NCBI GenBank assembly: GCA_964611805.1
Contig: CAZTBG010000058.1
Location: 1 to 11,489, forward strand
Length of the DNA stretch: 11,489 bases
Source: W589 sp964611805
Lineage (GTDB): Bacteria > Chloroflexota > Dehalococcoidia > Dehalococcoidales > Fen-1064
Direction of reading: 5' to 3'
In this document: positions 1-7,270 of the stretch, one piece after another
Layout of the letters: each line of letters begins with the position of its first letter
How positions within the stretch are numbered: position 1 is the first letter of the stretch
Position numbers and translations under genes: made by a program
The notes under the pieces: model-generated
What the model was told of the DNA's origin: nothing
The model's database searches: none
Seen by the model: only the letters and a program-made list of their open reading frames with translations

Positions 1-13
1 GAGGGAATACATA

Positions 14-829
14 ATGCCCATCCTTTATGTTGTGGCGACTCCCATTGGTAATTTAGAGGATATATCTTTGCGGGCTCTGCGTACCCTTCGTGAGGTGAAG
101 CTTATTGCCGCCGAGGATACCCGTAAGACAAAGCGTCTGCTTAGCAAATACGGCATCACAACACCATTAACCAGCTTTCACGAGTATACTAAGACCCCCA
201 AAATCAACCGCATCCTGGAGCATCTTGAACAAGGAGATGTCGCTCTGGTCTCGGAAGCTGGCATGCCCGGAATCTCCGACCCCGGTTATGAGATAGTGAC
301 TGCCTCCATCCAGCGAGGATTCCCGGTGGTCCCGATTCCGGGCCCGTCGGTGGTCACGGCAGCACTGGCCGTCTCCGGCCTGCCTACGGACAGATTTACC
401 TGCCTGGGCTTTCTGCCCAGCCGGGCGAGCAGCCGCCGTCGCCTTCTGGAAAGAATTGCCAGTGAACCGTCCACGCTGGTCATCTTTGAAGCCCCCCACC
501 GATTGACCGCTTCAATGACTGACATGCTTGCCATCCTCGGGGACAGGAAGCTAGCGGTCTGTCGTGAACTTACCAAGCTACACGAGGAGGTCTTTCGAGG
601 CTCTATCAGCCAGGCCCTGGAGTACTTCACCAGGCCCAGGGGAGAGTTCACCCTGGTTATAGAAGGTAAGCGAGCTGAAGAAAAACCCCGGTTAACCGAC
701 GATATTGAGCAGTGGCTGAAGCAAATGCGTCGCTCCGGCCTGCCAGCCCGGGAAGCGATTGCCAAGGTGGCGGGGGAAACACGCCTGTCAAAGAAGGAAC
801 TGTACCAGGCCTGGCTCAGGCTGGTTTGA
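14..829 (+). CDS. rsmI: 16S rRNA (cytidine-1402 2'-O)-methyltransferase RsmI
   Basis: A 271-residue protein of the tetrapyrrole-methylase-fold family. RsmI uses S-adenosylmethionine to 2'-O-methylate C1402 in the decoding centre of 16S rRNA. Seen in order: VATPIGNLEDIS (residues 8-18), AAEDTRKT (32-39), SEAGMPGISDPGYE (80-93), PGPS (109-112), GFLPSR (132-137), FEAPHRL (158-164) and RELTKLHEE (184-192), all hallmarks of RsmI. The length is close to the usual 270-290. The ATG is preceded by GAGGG at 1-5 with an 8-base spacing. The SEAGMPG loop has Glu and Met where Asp and Thr (SDAGTPG) are commoner, a mild variation. It is the first gene of a plus-strand group; the promoter lies outside the window. 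Confidence 0.96.
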   Translation: MPILYVVATPIGNLEDISLRALRTLREVKLIAAEDTRKTKRLLSKYGITTPLTSFHEYTKTPKINRILEHLEQGDVALVSEAGMPGISDPGYEIVTASIQRGFPVVPIPGPSVVTAALAVSGLPTDRFTCLGFLPSRASSRRRLLERIASEPSTLVIFEAPHRLTASMTDMLAILGDRKLAVCRELTKLHEEVFRGSISQALEYFTRPRGEFTLVIEGKRAEEKPRLTDDIEQWLKQMRRSGLPAREAIAKVAGETRLSKKELYQAWLRLV

Positions 830-855
830 TTAGTATACGATGCGTAAGAATATAT

Positions 856-864
856 AAGGGAGGA
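856..864 (+). promoter_or_regulatory. ribosome binding site selecting the GTG start at 872
   Basis: AAGGGAGGA is a strong Shine-Dalgarno match ending seven bases before GTG 872. It fixes the start of the small cysteine-rich gene. The ATG at 865 directly abuts this site and is in another frame, so it is not a credible start. Confidence 0.75.
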
Positions 865-871
865 ATGAGCG

Positions 872-1105
872 GTGCGACAGGGTTGTATCTCGTTGGGGAA
901 TGTCCAGTGCGATAACTGCGGAGTAGTGATTCCCTACGCAGAGCGCTATCTGGTTATCAATGAGGAAGACGGCGTTGAAACCGAAAGCGGCAAGATTTGC
1001 TGCTATTGTCTTAATTGCAGCCTGAAAAAAGGCTACGCTGAGTACAGAGAGGAGAAAGGCGAGCAGGTGCTCACATTTTTTCCCAGCGAGTCCTACAGTG
1101 TGTGA
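872..1105 (+). CDS. small cysteine-rich putative zinc-ribbon protein, function unknown
   Basis: A 77-residue protein starting with GTG behind a strong ribosome binding site. It has two cysteine pairs, C13-x2-C16 and C46-x2-C49, with two further cysteines (C43, C44) beside the second, so a single structural zinc site is likely. The middle is a short acidic segment (residues 31-38) and the C-terminal third is charged (GYAEYREEKGEQ), ending in a hydrophobic LTFF. There is no signal peptide, membrane segment or catalytic motif, so I do not assign a function. It lies 42 bases after rsmI, and its TGA overlaps a GTG in the metG frame (GTGA, 1102-1105). It is probably co-expressed with rRNA methylation and tRNA charging genes; a translation-related or regulatory role is only inference. 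Confidence 0.8.
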   Translation: MRQGCISLGNVQCDNCGVVIPYAERYLVINEEDGVETESGKICCYCLNCSLKKGYAEYREEKGEQVLTFFPSESYSV

Positions 1106-1137
1106 GTATAGAGACTCACCCTGCTCGGAATAAAGTA

Positions 1138-2808
1138 ATGGCTGAAAGAATCCTTGTTTGTGTGGCCTGGCCCTACGCTAACGGCTCATTACACCTGGGT
1201 CAGATTGCCGGGGCCAATTTACCGGCAGATATTTTTGCCCGATACCACCGTACCAAGGGAAACGAGGTGGTGATGGTCTCCGGCTCCGACAGCCATGGCA
1301 CACCCACAACCATAAAAGCCGAGCAGGAGGGCAAAACCCCACAGGAGATTGCCGCCTACTATCAGCAGGAATTCCTTGATTGCTGGCAGAAGCTGGGTAT
1401 CTCTTTCGATTTGTACACCACCACGGATACAGAGAACCACACCGAGGTGGCGCAGGACTTTTTCCTGAGACTTCTGGAGAAGGGCTTCCTGTACAAGCAG
1501 ACCATTTCGCAGGCGTACTGTCCTAATTGCCAGCGTTTCCTGCCGGACCGCTATGTTGAGGGTACGTGTCCGTATTGCACATCTCCCAACGCCCGCGGCG
1601 ACCAGTGTGAAGCATGTGGTAAGCTGCTGGACGCCCCTGACCTCATTGATGCCCGCTGTCGGGTATGCGGTACAGCCCCTGTTTACCGGGACTCGGAGCA
1701 ATTCTATATTAGATTACCTGCTTTTAGGGACAGGCTGTTGGAATGGGTGAAGCAACAGAAACACTGGAGAACGAACGTCCTCAATTTCACCCTGCGCTAT
1801 CTTGAAGAGGGCTTGATAGACCGGGCCTTTACCCGTGATATTGAGTGGGGGGTACCAGTGCCGGTAGAAGGATTCGAGAAGAAACGCATCTACGTGTGGT
1901 TCGAGGCCGTCATCGGCTACCTGTCCGCCACCAGAGAATGGGCCGGGCTGCAGGGTGACCCAGAGAAGTGGCGCCACTTCTGGCAGGATGAGTCTACAAA
2001 GAGTTATTATTTTCTCGGTAAAGACAACATTGCCTTTCACACTATCATCTGGCCGGCAATGCTGATGGGCTATGGCGACCTCAATCTCCCTTATGACGTC
2101 CCGGCTAACGAGTTCCTCACTATCGAGGGCAGGAAGTTGTCCACCAGCCGGAACTGGGCAGTCTGGCTACCCGACTACCTCTCGCGGTATGACCCCGACC
2201 CACTGCGGTATATACTATCAATCAACATGCCGGAAACCACCGATACCGATTTCTCCTGGCGGGAGTTTGTGCGGCGTAACAATGATGAACTGGTGGCTAC
2301 CTGGGGCAATCTGGTACATCGGGTGCTCACCTTTACCTACCGTAATTTCGATGGCGCCGTACCGGCACCAGGAGAGACCGATGAACGCAGCCAGGCCTTG
2401 ATTAACAAGGCCACCGAAGTACTTAATCGCGTTGATGAGTTACTTTACGGCTGTCACTTCAAGGAGGCACTCAGGTCAGCGATGGACCTGGCCCACGAGG
2501 CAAACCGCTACCTTGACGGGAAGGCCCCGTGGAAGGCTATCAAGACAGACCGCCAGGCGGCGGCCGAATCCCTGTATACAGCGATTCAGGTAATCTCGGC
2601 GCTACAGACAATGCTTTATCCTTTCCTGCCTTTCAGCTCATCGAAGCTGCGTTCGTTCCTCGGTTTTGACGGCAGTATTGAGGATGAGGGTTGGAAACTA
2701 CAGGCAGTGCCGTCGGGACAGAAGCTTCAGGCGCCTGAACCGTTATTCGCCAAACTGGATGATAAGGTCGTAGAAGAGGAGACCAGCCGGCTGGGCTCAG
2801 CATACTAA
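1138..2808 (+). CDS. metG: methionyl-tRNA synthetase (short form without C-terminal tRNA-binding domain)
   Basis: Class I aminoacyl-tRNA synthetase that charges tRNA-Met with methionine using ATP. From ATG 1138 it is 556 residues. Visible features are the N-terminal AWPYANG (10-16), the HIGH-type signature as HLGQ (19-22), and FARYHR in the Rossmann core. Four CxxC knuckles between C128 and C177 mark the two-zinc connective peptide. The KMSKS-type loop is KLSTS (333-337), followed by the helical anticodon-binding domain. The C-terminal EMAP/Trbp111-like domain found in E. coli MetG is absent. A GTG at 1102 overlaps the previous stop and would add 12 residues, but homologues as I know them begin a few residues before the PYANG block, so ATG 1138 is preferred; its ribosome binding site is weak. 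The last His of HIGH being Gln is unusual. Confidence 0.95.
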   Translation: MAERILVCVAWPYANGSLHLGQIAGANLPADIFARYHRTKGNEVVMVSGSDSHGTPTTIKAEQEGKTPQEIAAYYQQEFLDCWQKLGISFDLYTTTDTENHTEVAQDFFLRLLEKGFLYKQTISQAYCPNCQRFLPDRYVEGTCPYCTSPNARGDQCEACGKLLDAPDLIDARCRVCGTAPVYRDSEQFYIRLPAFRDRLLEWVKQQKHWRTNVLNFTLRYLEEGLIDRAFTRDIEWGVPVPVEGFEKKRIYVWFEAVIGYLSATREWAGLQGDPEKWRHFWQDESTKSYYFLGKDNIAFHTIIWPAMLMGYGDLNLPYDVPANEFLTIEGRKLSTSRNWAVWLPDYLSRYDPDPLRYILSINMPETTDTDFSWREFVRRNNDELVATWGNLVHRVLTFTYRNFDGAVPAPGETDERSQALINKATEVLNRVDELLYGCHFKEALRSAMDLAHEANRYLDGKAPWKAIKTDRQAAAESLYTAIQVISALQTMLYPFLPFSSSKLRSFLGFDGSIEDEGWKLQAVPSGQKLQAPEPLFAKLDDKVVEEETSRLGSAY

Positions 2809-2819
2809 CGACTGGCTAA

Positions 2820-2833
2820 TCGTCTGCAGACGA
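2820..2833. repeat. 14-bp perfect palindrome upstream of the polyprenyl synthase
   Basis: TCGTCTGCAGACGA is its own reverse complement. In RNA it could fold as a 5-bp stem with a TGCA loop ending at the first base of the next gene's ribosome binding site. It could be an operator half-site pair, a small translational hairpin or chance; nothing else in the window repeats it. Confidence 0.4.
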
Positions 2834-2839
2834 AGGGAG
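2833..2839 (+). promoter_or_regulatory. ribosome binding site that favours TTG 2846 over ATG 2840
   Basis: AAGGGAG ends immediately before ATG 2840, leaving no spacer, but sits six bases before the in-frame TTG at 2846. The spacing therefore supports the TTG as the used start. Confidence 0.55.
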
Positions 2840-2845
2840 ATGTTC

Positions 2846-3814
2846 TTGGAGCTAAGTGAAATATATAAACCCGTACAGGAAGACCTGGCAGCGGTACAGG
2901 CGGAGTTAAAAACAATCTGCCAGGTTGAAAATCCCTACCTTGGTGAACTCCTGGAATATAGTCTCATAGGCGGCGGTAAGAAGATTCGGCCCATTCTGGC
3001 CCTCCTATCTGCCAAGTCATATAACTATAACCTTGACATCTTGATGCCGATAGCAATGGCAGTTGAACTGATGCACCTGGCTACGCTGATGCATGATGAT
3101 ACCATCGATAACTCCGCCATGCGCTGGGGTAGACCCACAGTCAATAAACTATGGGGTACCGAGCAGGCCGTGCTCCTCGGGGATTATCTATTTGCCCAGA
3201 CGGGTGAACTGGTGGCAAGAACAAACAATCTACGCGTAATCAAGCTCCTTCCCCTCACCTTGATGATTATAACCAGTGGCGAGATAGCCCAGTCCCAAAG
3301 CGCCTTCAAGCTGAAGCAGGCCCGCAAGAACTATCTGCACCGGATTGCGAGCAAGACCGCCGCCCTTTTTGTCATGGCGACAGAGTCCGGGGCAATCCTC
3401 GGCGAGGCCCCTGAAGAAGGGATTGAAATGATGAGGGAATATGGGCACAATCTCGGCATCGCTTTTCAGATTGTGGATGACATCCTGGACTTCATCGGCA
3501 CGGAGGAGGAAATGGGCAAGCCAGTGGGCTCTGACCTGTCCCAGGGCACCCTTACCCTGCCGGCGATGCTTCTCCTCGAACACTATCCCGGCGAAGATAA
3601 TCCGGTAAGGCAACTATTTCACGCCAGGGGCGGGCAAAAATACATCTCGCAGGCAATCGAGCAGGTGCGCAACTCCCCAATCATTGAAGAGTGTTTTGAA
3701 ATCGCTACTGATTACCGCAACCGTGCGTGTAAGCGGTTGGAGCAGCTACCGGATACCGAAACCCGCCGGTCACTACATGAACTGGCAGATTTTATCATCA
3801 ACCGGCGGAGATAA
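2846..3814 (+). CDS. trans-polyprenyl diphosphate synthase
   Basis: An all-alpha prenyltransferase that condenses isopentenyl diphosphate units onto an allylic diphosphate. The TTG start gives 322 residues; ATG 2840 would add two. Seen: GGGKKIRP near residue 42-49, the first aspartate-rich motif HDDTID with D84, D85 and D88 followed by RWGRPTVN, and the second motif FQIVDDILDF with D211, D212 and D215. The fifth residue before the first DDxxD is Ala and no bulky aromatic lies next to it, which suits a medium- to long-chain product such as a quinone side chain or lipid-carrier precursor. Exact chain length cannot be read from sequence, so no symbol is given. It follows metG by 37 bases, is the last gene of the plus-strand group, and ends in a convergent junction with ftsH. 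Confidence 0.93.
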   Translation: MELSEIYKPVQEDLAAVQAELKTICQVENPYLGELLEYSLIGGGKKIRPILALLSAKSYNYNLDILMPIAMAVELMHLATLMHDDTIDNSAMRWGRPTVNKLWGTEQAVLLGDYLFAQTGELVARTNNLRVIKLLPLTLMIITSGEIAQSQSAFKLKQARKNYLHRIASKTAALFVMATESGAILGEAPEEGIEMMREYGHNLGIAFQIVDDILDFIGTEEEMGKPVGSDLSQGTLTLPAMLLLEHYPGEDNPVRQLFHARGGQKYISQAIEQVRNSPIIEECFEIATDYRNRACKRLEQLPDTETRRSLHELADFIINRRR

Positions 3815-3830
3815 AGGATACACAATAGGT

Positions 3831-3852
3831 ACAGCGATAGGGCAATCGCTGT
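3831..3852. terminator. hairpin between convergent polyprenyl synthase and ftsH
   Basis: A perfect 8-bp inverted repeat, ACAGCGAT and ATCGCTGT, with a six-base loop, fills the gap between the two convergent genes and abuts the ftsH stop codon. Its position suits a bidirectional terminator. Neither side has a real T-tract (only GTTTAG on the plus side), so it would be a weak or factor-assisted one. Confidence 0.5.
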
Positions 3853-5781
3853 TTAGTCAGACGGAGCCGGAGATGGCTCTGTGAGAATCGGCCCCACTAC
3901 CGGGGCTTTTCTTACCCTGCGTTTTTTTTGAGGCTTCGGCTTCTCTTTAGCCACCGCCGTGGTAGCTGGCACCTTTTCTTCTGTCTCGGATGGTACCTGC
4001 GCCTTCAATACCTCTTCCAGCGCCTCGCTATCCAGAGTTTCCTTGGCAATAAGCGTCTGTGCCAGCTGAACCAGTTTTGCCTTGTTCTCCGTCAGGACTT
4101 TAGTGGCCACCTCGTGAGCGTTACGGATAATCTTATCAACCTCACGGTCAATCTCAAGAGCGACCCTTTCGCTATAGTCCTTCTGCTCGGAGATTTCCCG
4201 ACCGAGAAATACCATCTCCTGCCGCTCACCAAAGGTCCGCAGTCCCAGCTTATCACTCATGCCGAAGTCAGTTACCATCCGGCGGGCCAGGTTGGTCGCC
4301 TGCCTGATATCGTCCTGAGCCCCGGTGCTTGTCTCGTTGAAAATCAAATGCTCGGCAGTGTTTCCACCAAGAAAAACGGCTATCATATCATTAAACTGGG
4401 ACATGGTTCTCAGGTAGCGGTCCTCGGTCAGCTGCTTGGTGTAGCCGAGCGCCATTCCCCGAGCCACTATCGAGATTTTATGTGGCGGGTCGGCGTTGGG
4501 CAATATCCAGGCGACCAGGGCATGTCCAGCCTCATGGTAGGCAGTGATTTCCTTCTCCTTGACACTTATTCGCCGGCTCTTTCGCTCTGGCCCGGCAATC
4601 ACCCGGTCAATTGACTCCTCAAAGTCTGGCATATCGATGGCTTTCTCGCCACGCCGGGCGGTGAGTATGGCCGCCTCATTGACCAGATTGGCCAAGTCAG
4701 CGCCACTGAAGCCAACCGTCTCCTTGGCCAGCACGTCGAGGTCAACCTCCTTGGCCAGCGGCTTGCCCTTGCAGTGTACCTTCAAAATAGCCACCCGTCC
4801 GGTTACATCAGGCAGGTCAAGCACGACACGACGGTCAAAGCGCCCGGGCCGTAACAGGGCCGGGTCGAGGATATCGGGTCGGTTGGTCGCCGCCAGCACA
4901 ATCACATTGGTGTTGGTGTCAAACCCATCCATCTCGGTGAGAATCTGGTTCAGGGTCTGCTCTCTCTCATCATGGCTACCACCCAGACCGGCACCCCGAT
5001 GTCGTCCCACGGCGTCAATCTCATCGATGAAGATGATGCATGGCGTATTACGTTTTGCCTGGTCGAAAAGGTCACGCACCCGTGAAGCGCCGACGCCGAC
5101 AAACATCTCAACGAATTCACTGCCGCTGATAGAAAAGTAGGGTACCCCGGCCTCGCCGGCAATAGCCCGGGCCAGTAACGTCTTACCTGTGCCCGGTGGC
5201 CCCACGAGCAGGATACCCCGTGGAATGCGCGCCCCGACATCCTGGAACTTCTCACGGGACTTGAGGAAATCAACGACTTCCGAAAGCTCCTGTTTGGCTT
5301 CGTCAACGCCGGCGACATCATCAAAAGTCACCGAAGGCTTGTCCCCCGGGAACAGCCTTGCCCGACTCCGCCCGAAGCTCATCGCCTGGCTATTAGCCCC
5401 CCGGGCGCGGAAAAAGAGGAAAAATATCAGACCACCGAGGAGGAGCAGGGGTAGGAAGCTGAGAAGTATATTCCCCCAGTTCAAACCAGCGGGTTTAATG
5501 TCATATTTCACACCGTCAAGGACGAGGCCTTCAATATCAAATAGGCTCGTATCGCCCTTGTAGCTCTTTAGCTCTGTGCCATCTTTCAGGGTGGCCGTTA
5601 TCCATTCACCCTCAACAACCAGCTCTTCTATCTGGTTGTTCTGTGATTCGCTAATAATTTCGCTCAGAGGAATCTCCTGAGGGCTTTGCCCGGATGGTTG
5701 AAGGGCAAAGGCAATCAAGGCAATCCCACCAACCAGAATTGCCAGGTAAAGCAAACTGACTCGCCGCCACCTCGGTTTCAT
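3853..5781 (-). CDS. ftsH: ATP-dependent zinc metalloprotease FtsH
   Basis: A membrane-anchored AAA+ protease that extracts and degrades misfolded membrane proteins and some cytosolic regulators as a hexamer. From ATG 5781 it is 642 residues. Order: membrane segment 9-27, extracytoplasmic domain about 28-100, membrane segment 104-124, Walker A GPPGTGKT (194-201), Walker B IIFIDEID (249-256), arginine fingers in RPGRFDR (311-317), zinc site HEAGH (416-420) and third ligand D491 in GAQDDI. The last 40 residues form a Lys/Arg/Pro-rich tail. The frame stays open to a TTG at 5835, but that codon lies upstream of the predicted transcription start; ATG 5781 has GGAG five bases before it and gives the usual N-terminus. 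It is transcribed alone, from its own promoter. Confidence 0.98.
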   Translation of the reverse strand: MKPRWRRVSLLYLAILVGGIALIAFALQPSGQSPQEIPLSEIISESQNNQIEELVVEGEWITATLKDGTELKSYKGDTSLFDIEGLVLDGVKYDIKPAGLNWGNILLSFLPLLLLGGLIFFLFFRARGANSQAMSFGRSRARLFPGDKPSVTFDDVAGVDEAKQELSEVVDFLKSREKFQDVGARIPRGILLVGPPGTGKTLLARAIAGEAGVPYFSISGSEFVEMFVGVGASRVRDLFDQAKRNTPCIIFIDEIDAVGRHRGAGLGGSHDEREQTLNQILTEMDGFDTNTNVIVLAATNRPDILDPALLRPGRFDRRVVLDLPDVTGRVAILKVHCKGKPLAKEVDLDVLAKETVGFSGADLANLVNEAAILTARRGEKAIDMPDFEESIDRVIAGPERKSRRISVKEKEITAYHEAGHALVAWILPNADPPHKISIVARGMALGYTKQLTEDRYLRTMSQFNDMIAVFLGGNTAEHLIFNETSTGAQDDIRQATNLARRMVTDFGMSDKLGLRTFGERQEMVFLGREISEQKDYSERVALEIDREVDKIIRNAHEVATKVLTENKAKLVQLAQTLIAKETLDSEALEEVLKAQVPSETEEKVPATTAVAKEKPKPQKKRRVRKAPVVGPILTEPSPAPSD

Positions 5782-5820
5782 CTCCACTCCAAACAGTGAA
5801 TCACAGGCTTTGTATTTATT

Positions 5821-5848
5821 ATTATAGCAGAACAAGTGTCAATGTGGA
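5821..5848 (-). promoter_or_regulatory. ftsH: extended -10 promoter for ftsH
   Basis: Reading the minus strand, TGCTATAAT (5829-5821) is a perfect extended -10 element. TCCACA (5848-5843, four of six matches to TTGACA) lies 16 bases upstream as a -35. Transcription should start near 5814, giving a leader of roughly 33 bases before ATG 5781. A TTGACA also occurs at 5842-5837 but is only ten bases from the -10, too close to act with it. Confidence 0.65.
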
Positions 5849-5920
5849 AGGAAGCGACTAATCGTGGCCTGTCAGTAGCACTTTGTCAGGATGAAATAAC
5901 CATAACCGTATGGGGAATCT

Positions 5921-5949
5921 GAAGAACAGGACTGGCCATCAGTTCTTCC
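5921..5949. other. imperfect hairpin downstream of hypA
   Basis: GAAGA and TCTTC enclose an inner ACTG-CAGT pairing with a one-sided bulge, about 29 bases beyond the hypA stop. It could help end the hypA transcript before the ftsH promoter. It lacks a T-tract and has only nine base pairs, so this is a weak candidate. Confidence 0.25.
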
Positions 5950-5977
5950 ATCAATTGCTGCTGAGACGTGTTCTGAA

Positions 5978-6322
5978 TCAGTCCGCTACCTCGATACTCT
6001 CGACGGTCAACTCTCTCCCGGAGGTCAGGTCAATATGCGTGTCGCCACATTTGGGGCAGACGATTGCCATTCCCCCGGAAGTAAACTCCTCCCCACAGGT
6101 AGAGCACGTATAGCCGAGGGGCACCTCTCTAATATTGAGAGTGGCCCCCGCCATATTGGTATCCACGGTTATCATGCTGAAACAGAAGGCCAATTGCTCC
6201 GGTACGACCGCCGCCCACTTCCCAACGGCAATATTCACAGCTTTGAGCTGTTCAACCCCATGGCTGGTCAACTCTTTCTCCACAATATCAACGATGCTTT
6301 GCGCAATAGACATCTCATGCAT
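5978..6322 (-). CDS. hypA: hydrogenase/urease nickel incorporation protein HypA
   Basis: A 114-residue nickel metallochaperone that works with HypB to load nickel into [NiFe]-hydrogenase large subunits. The N-terminus MHEMSIAQSI carries His2 and Glu3, the nickel-binding end. Zinc is held by C73-x2-C76 and C89-x2-C92, and the C-terminus has the family's SGREL...SIEV block. The frame is open to ATG 6349, which overlaps the upstream stop as TGATG, but that start would bury His2 behind nine extra residues. ATG 6322 has AGGGA (6334-6330) seven bases upstream and gives the canonical length, so it is chosen. It sits directly after the TIM-barrel gene in one transcript. No hydrogenase structural gene or other hyp gene is in the window. 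Confidence 0.95.
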   Translation of the reverse strand: MHEMSIAQSIVDIVEKELTSHGVEQLKAVNIAVGKWAAVVPEQLAFCFSMITVDTNMAGATLNIREVPLGYTCSTCGEEFTSGGMAIVCPKCGDTHIDLTSGRELTVESIEVAD

Positions 6323-6348
6323 AGGTCTGTCCCTGGCCGTGAGCACCA

Positions 6349-7188
6349 TCAGGTCGTTTCTGGCAAGCCAAGGTAAGTATTTTGCAGGAGCAGGGCATCC
6401 CCCTCCAGATTCGGGCTTTCGCAGATTACAAGCCCCTTAACGTCGTAGTCTTTCAAAGCCCTGACAAATTCCACGTACTGAAAGTCCGACTCCTCCATGT
6501 CCAGGTGTTTGATTTCACCCTTCTTTCCGTAGGCTATCCCGGAGACGTGGATATGGATGTCGTGCAGAGCATCCCGCCCCAGCCGCTCCTCAACCCGCGA
6601 AAGAATAGAGACAAACTCTTCGTAGGAGTTGTGCTTGCCGTCCCTGGCATGATAATGGGCAAAATCAATACAGGGGGCCACCATGTCCAGCTCAAGGGAG
6701 AGGTCGAGTAGTTCCTCAAGGCTACCGAACTGCGTCTCCCTGCCCATGAGTTCGGGGCGAACCCAGACTCTGATTTTCTCCTGCCTGAGCTGCTCCAGCA
6801 CCTCTTCCAGCCGCCCCTTTACTGTCCGGTAGGCCTGCTCCGGCGGGTCACCGAGGTAGAAGGCGGCATGGAAGGCGACGCTGTGAGCTCCACACCAGGA
6901 AGCAATCCGCGCCGTCTGCAGTAGTCTCTCCTGGCTGGCCCTGACCTTCTCCGGCTCCCGGGCATTCAGGTTAATGTAGTATGGTGCGTGAGCGGTAAGT
7001 TTTACCCCAGTTCTGGCGGCCGTTTCCGCAACAGCACGGGCGGTCGACTCGCCCATGCTGGCACGCCGGACAAACTCCATCTCCATGCAGCCCAGTCCAA
7101 GCTCGGCAACACGTTCGATACCACTCACCGTAGACGGCTCTCTTGCGCTGCGGGGCGTCCCGGCTGTACCAAATAGTAGTCCAGACAT
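6349..7188 (-). CDS. endonuclease-IV-like / xylose-isomerase-like TIM-barrel protein
   Basis: A 279-residue protein close in length to E. coli Nfo (285). It has the order of metal-ligand positions expected for endonuclease IV: H67 in AHAPYYIN, H107 in FHAAFY, E146 in RPELMG, D175 and H178 in CIDFAHYH, H214 in HIHVSG, H228 in IKHL, and E257 in CESPN. The Asp two residues before the seventh ligand (DxH in E. coli) appears to be Ile here. The parent family cleaves DNA 5' to abasic sites with three zinc ions, but sugar isomerases and epimerases share the fold, so activity is not certain. ATG 7188 follows GGGGGA by four bases. A GTG at 7218 would add ten residues but lies inside the promoter spacer. 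It is the first gene of a two-gene unit with hypA. Confidence 0.85.
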   Translation of the reverse strand: MSGLLFGTAGTPRSAREPSTVSGIERVAELGLGCMEMEFVRRASMGESTARAVAETAARTGVKLTAHAPYYINLNAREPEKVRASQERLLQTARIASWCGAHSVAFHAAFYLGDPPEQAYRTVKGRLEEVLEQLRQEKIRVWVRPELMGRETQFGSLEELLDLSLELDMVAPCIDFAHYHARDGKHNSYEEFVSILSRVEERLGRDALHDIHIHVSGIAYGKKGEIKHLDMEESDFQYVEFVRALKDYDVKGLVICESPNLEGDALLLQNTYLGLPETT

Positions 7189-7205
7189 GCTTCCCCCTAA
7201 TTGGC

Positions 7206-7234
7206 ATAATATCTTCACCCTGCTCGGCTGTCAA
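7206..7234 (-). promoter_or_regulatory. sigma-70-type promoter for the TIM-barrel gene and hypA
   Basis: On the minus strand TTGACA (7234-7229) is followed after exactly 17 bases by TATTAT (7211-7206), a near-consensus promoter. Transcription should begin near 7199, leaving a leader of about 11 bases that still contains the GGGGGA ribosome binding site of ATG 7188. This supports ATG 7188 over GTG 7218. Confidence 0.75.
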
Positions 7235-7270
7235 GGAAGCACTCGTGTCCATATGATTCGTGACACCCCT

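Noticed and set aside
3928..5563. Long plus-strand open frames (228, 198 and 124 residues) opposite ftsH
   Set aside because: They lie wholly antisense to a clearly coding ftsH, have Ser/Arg/Leu-rich sequences without recognisable motifs, and no ribosome binding sites. They are mirror frames of a GC-rich gene.
5782..5835. Longer ftsH beginning at TTG 5835
   Set aside because: The TTG lies upstream of the predicted -10 and transcription start, and the 18 extra residues (FCYNNKYK...) precede the normal FtsH membrane anchor. ATG 5781 has a proper ribosome binding site.
5866..5890. CIRCE-like element or TGTCA repeat operator upstream of ftsH
   Set aside because: TAGCACT resembles one half of the HrcA site, but the inverted second half is absent. 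The TGTCA copies (three within about 50 bases) are short and unevenly spaced.
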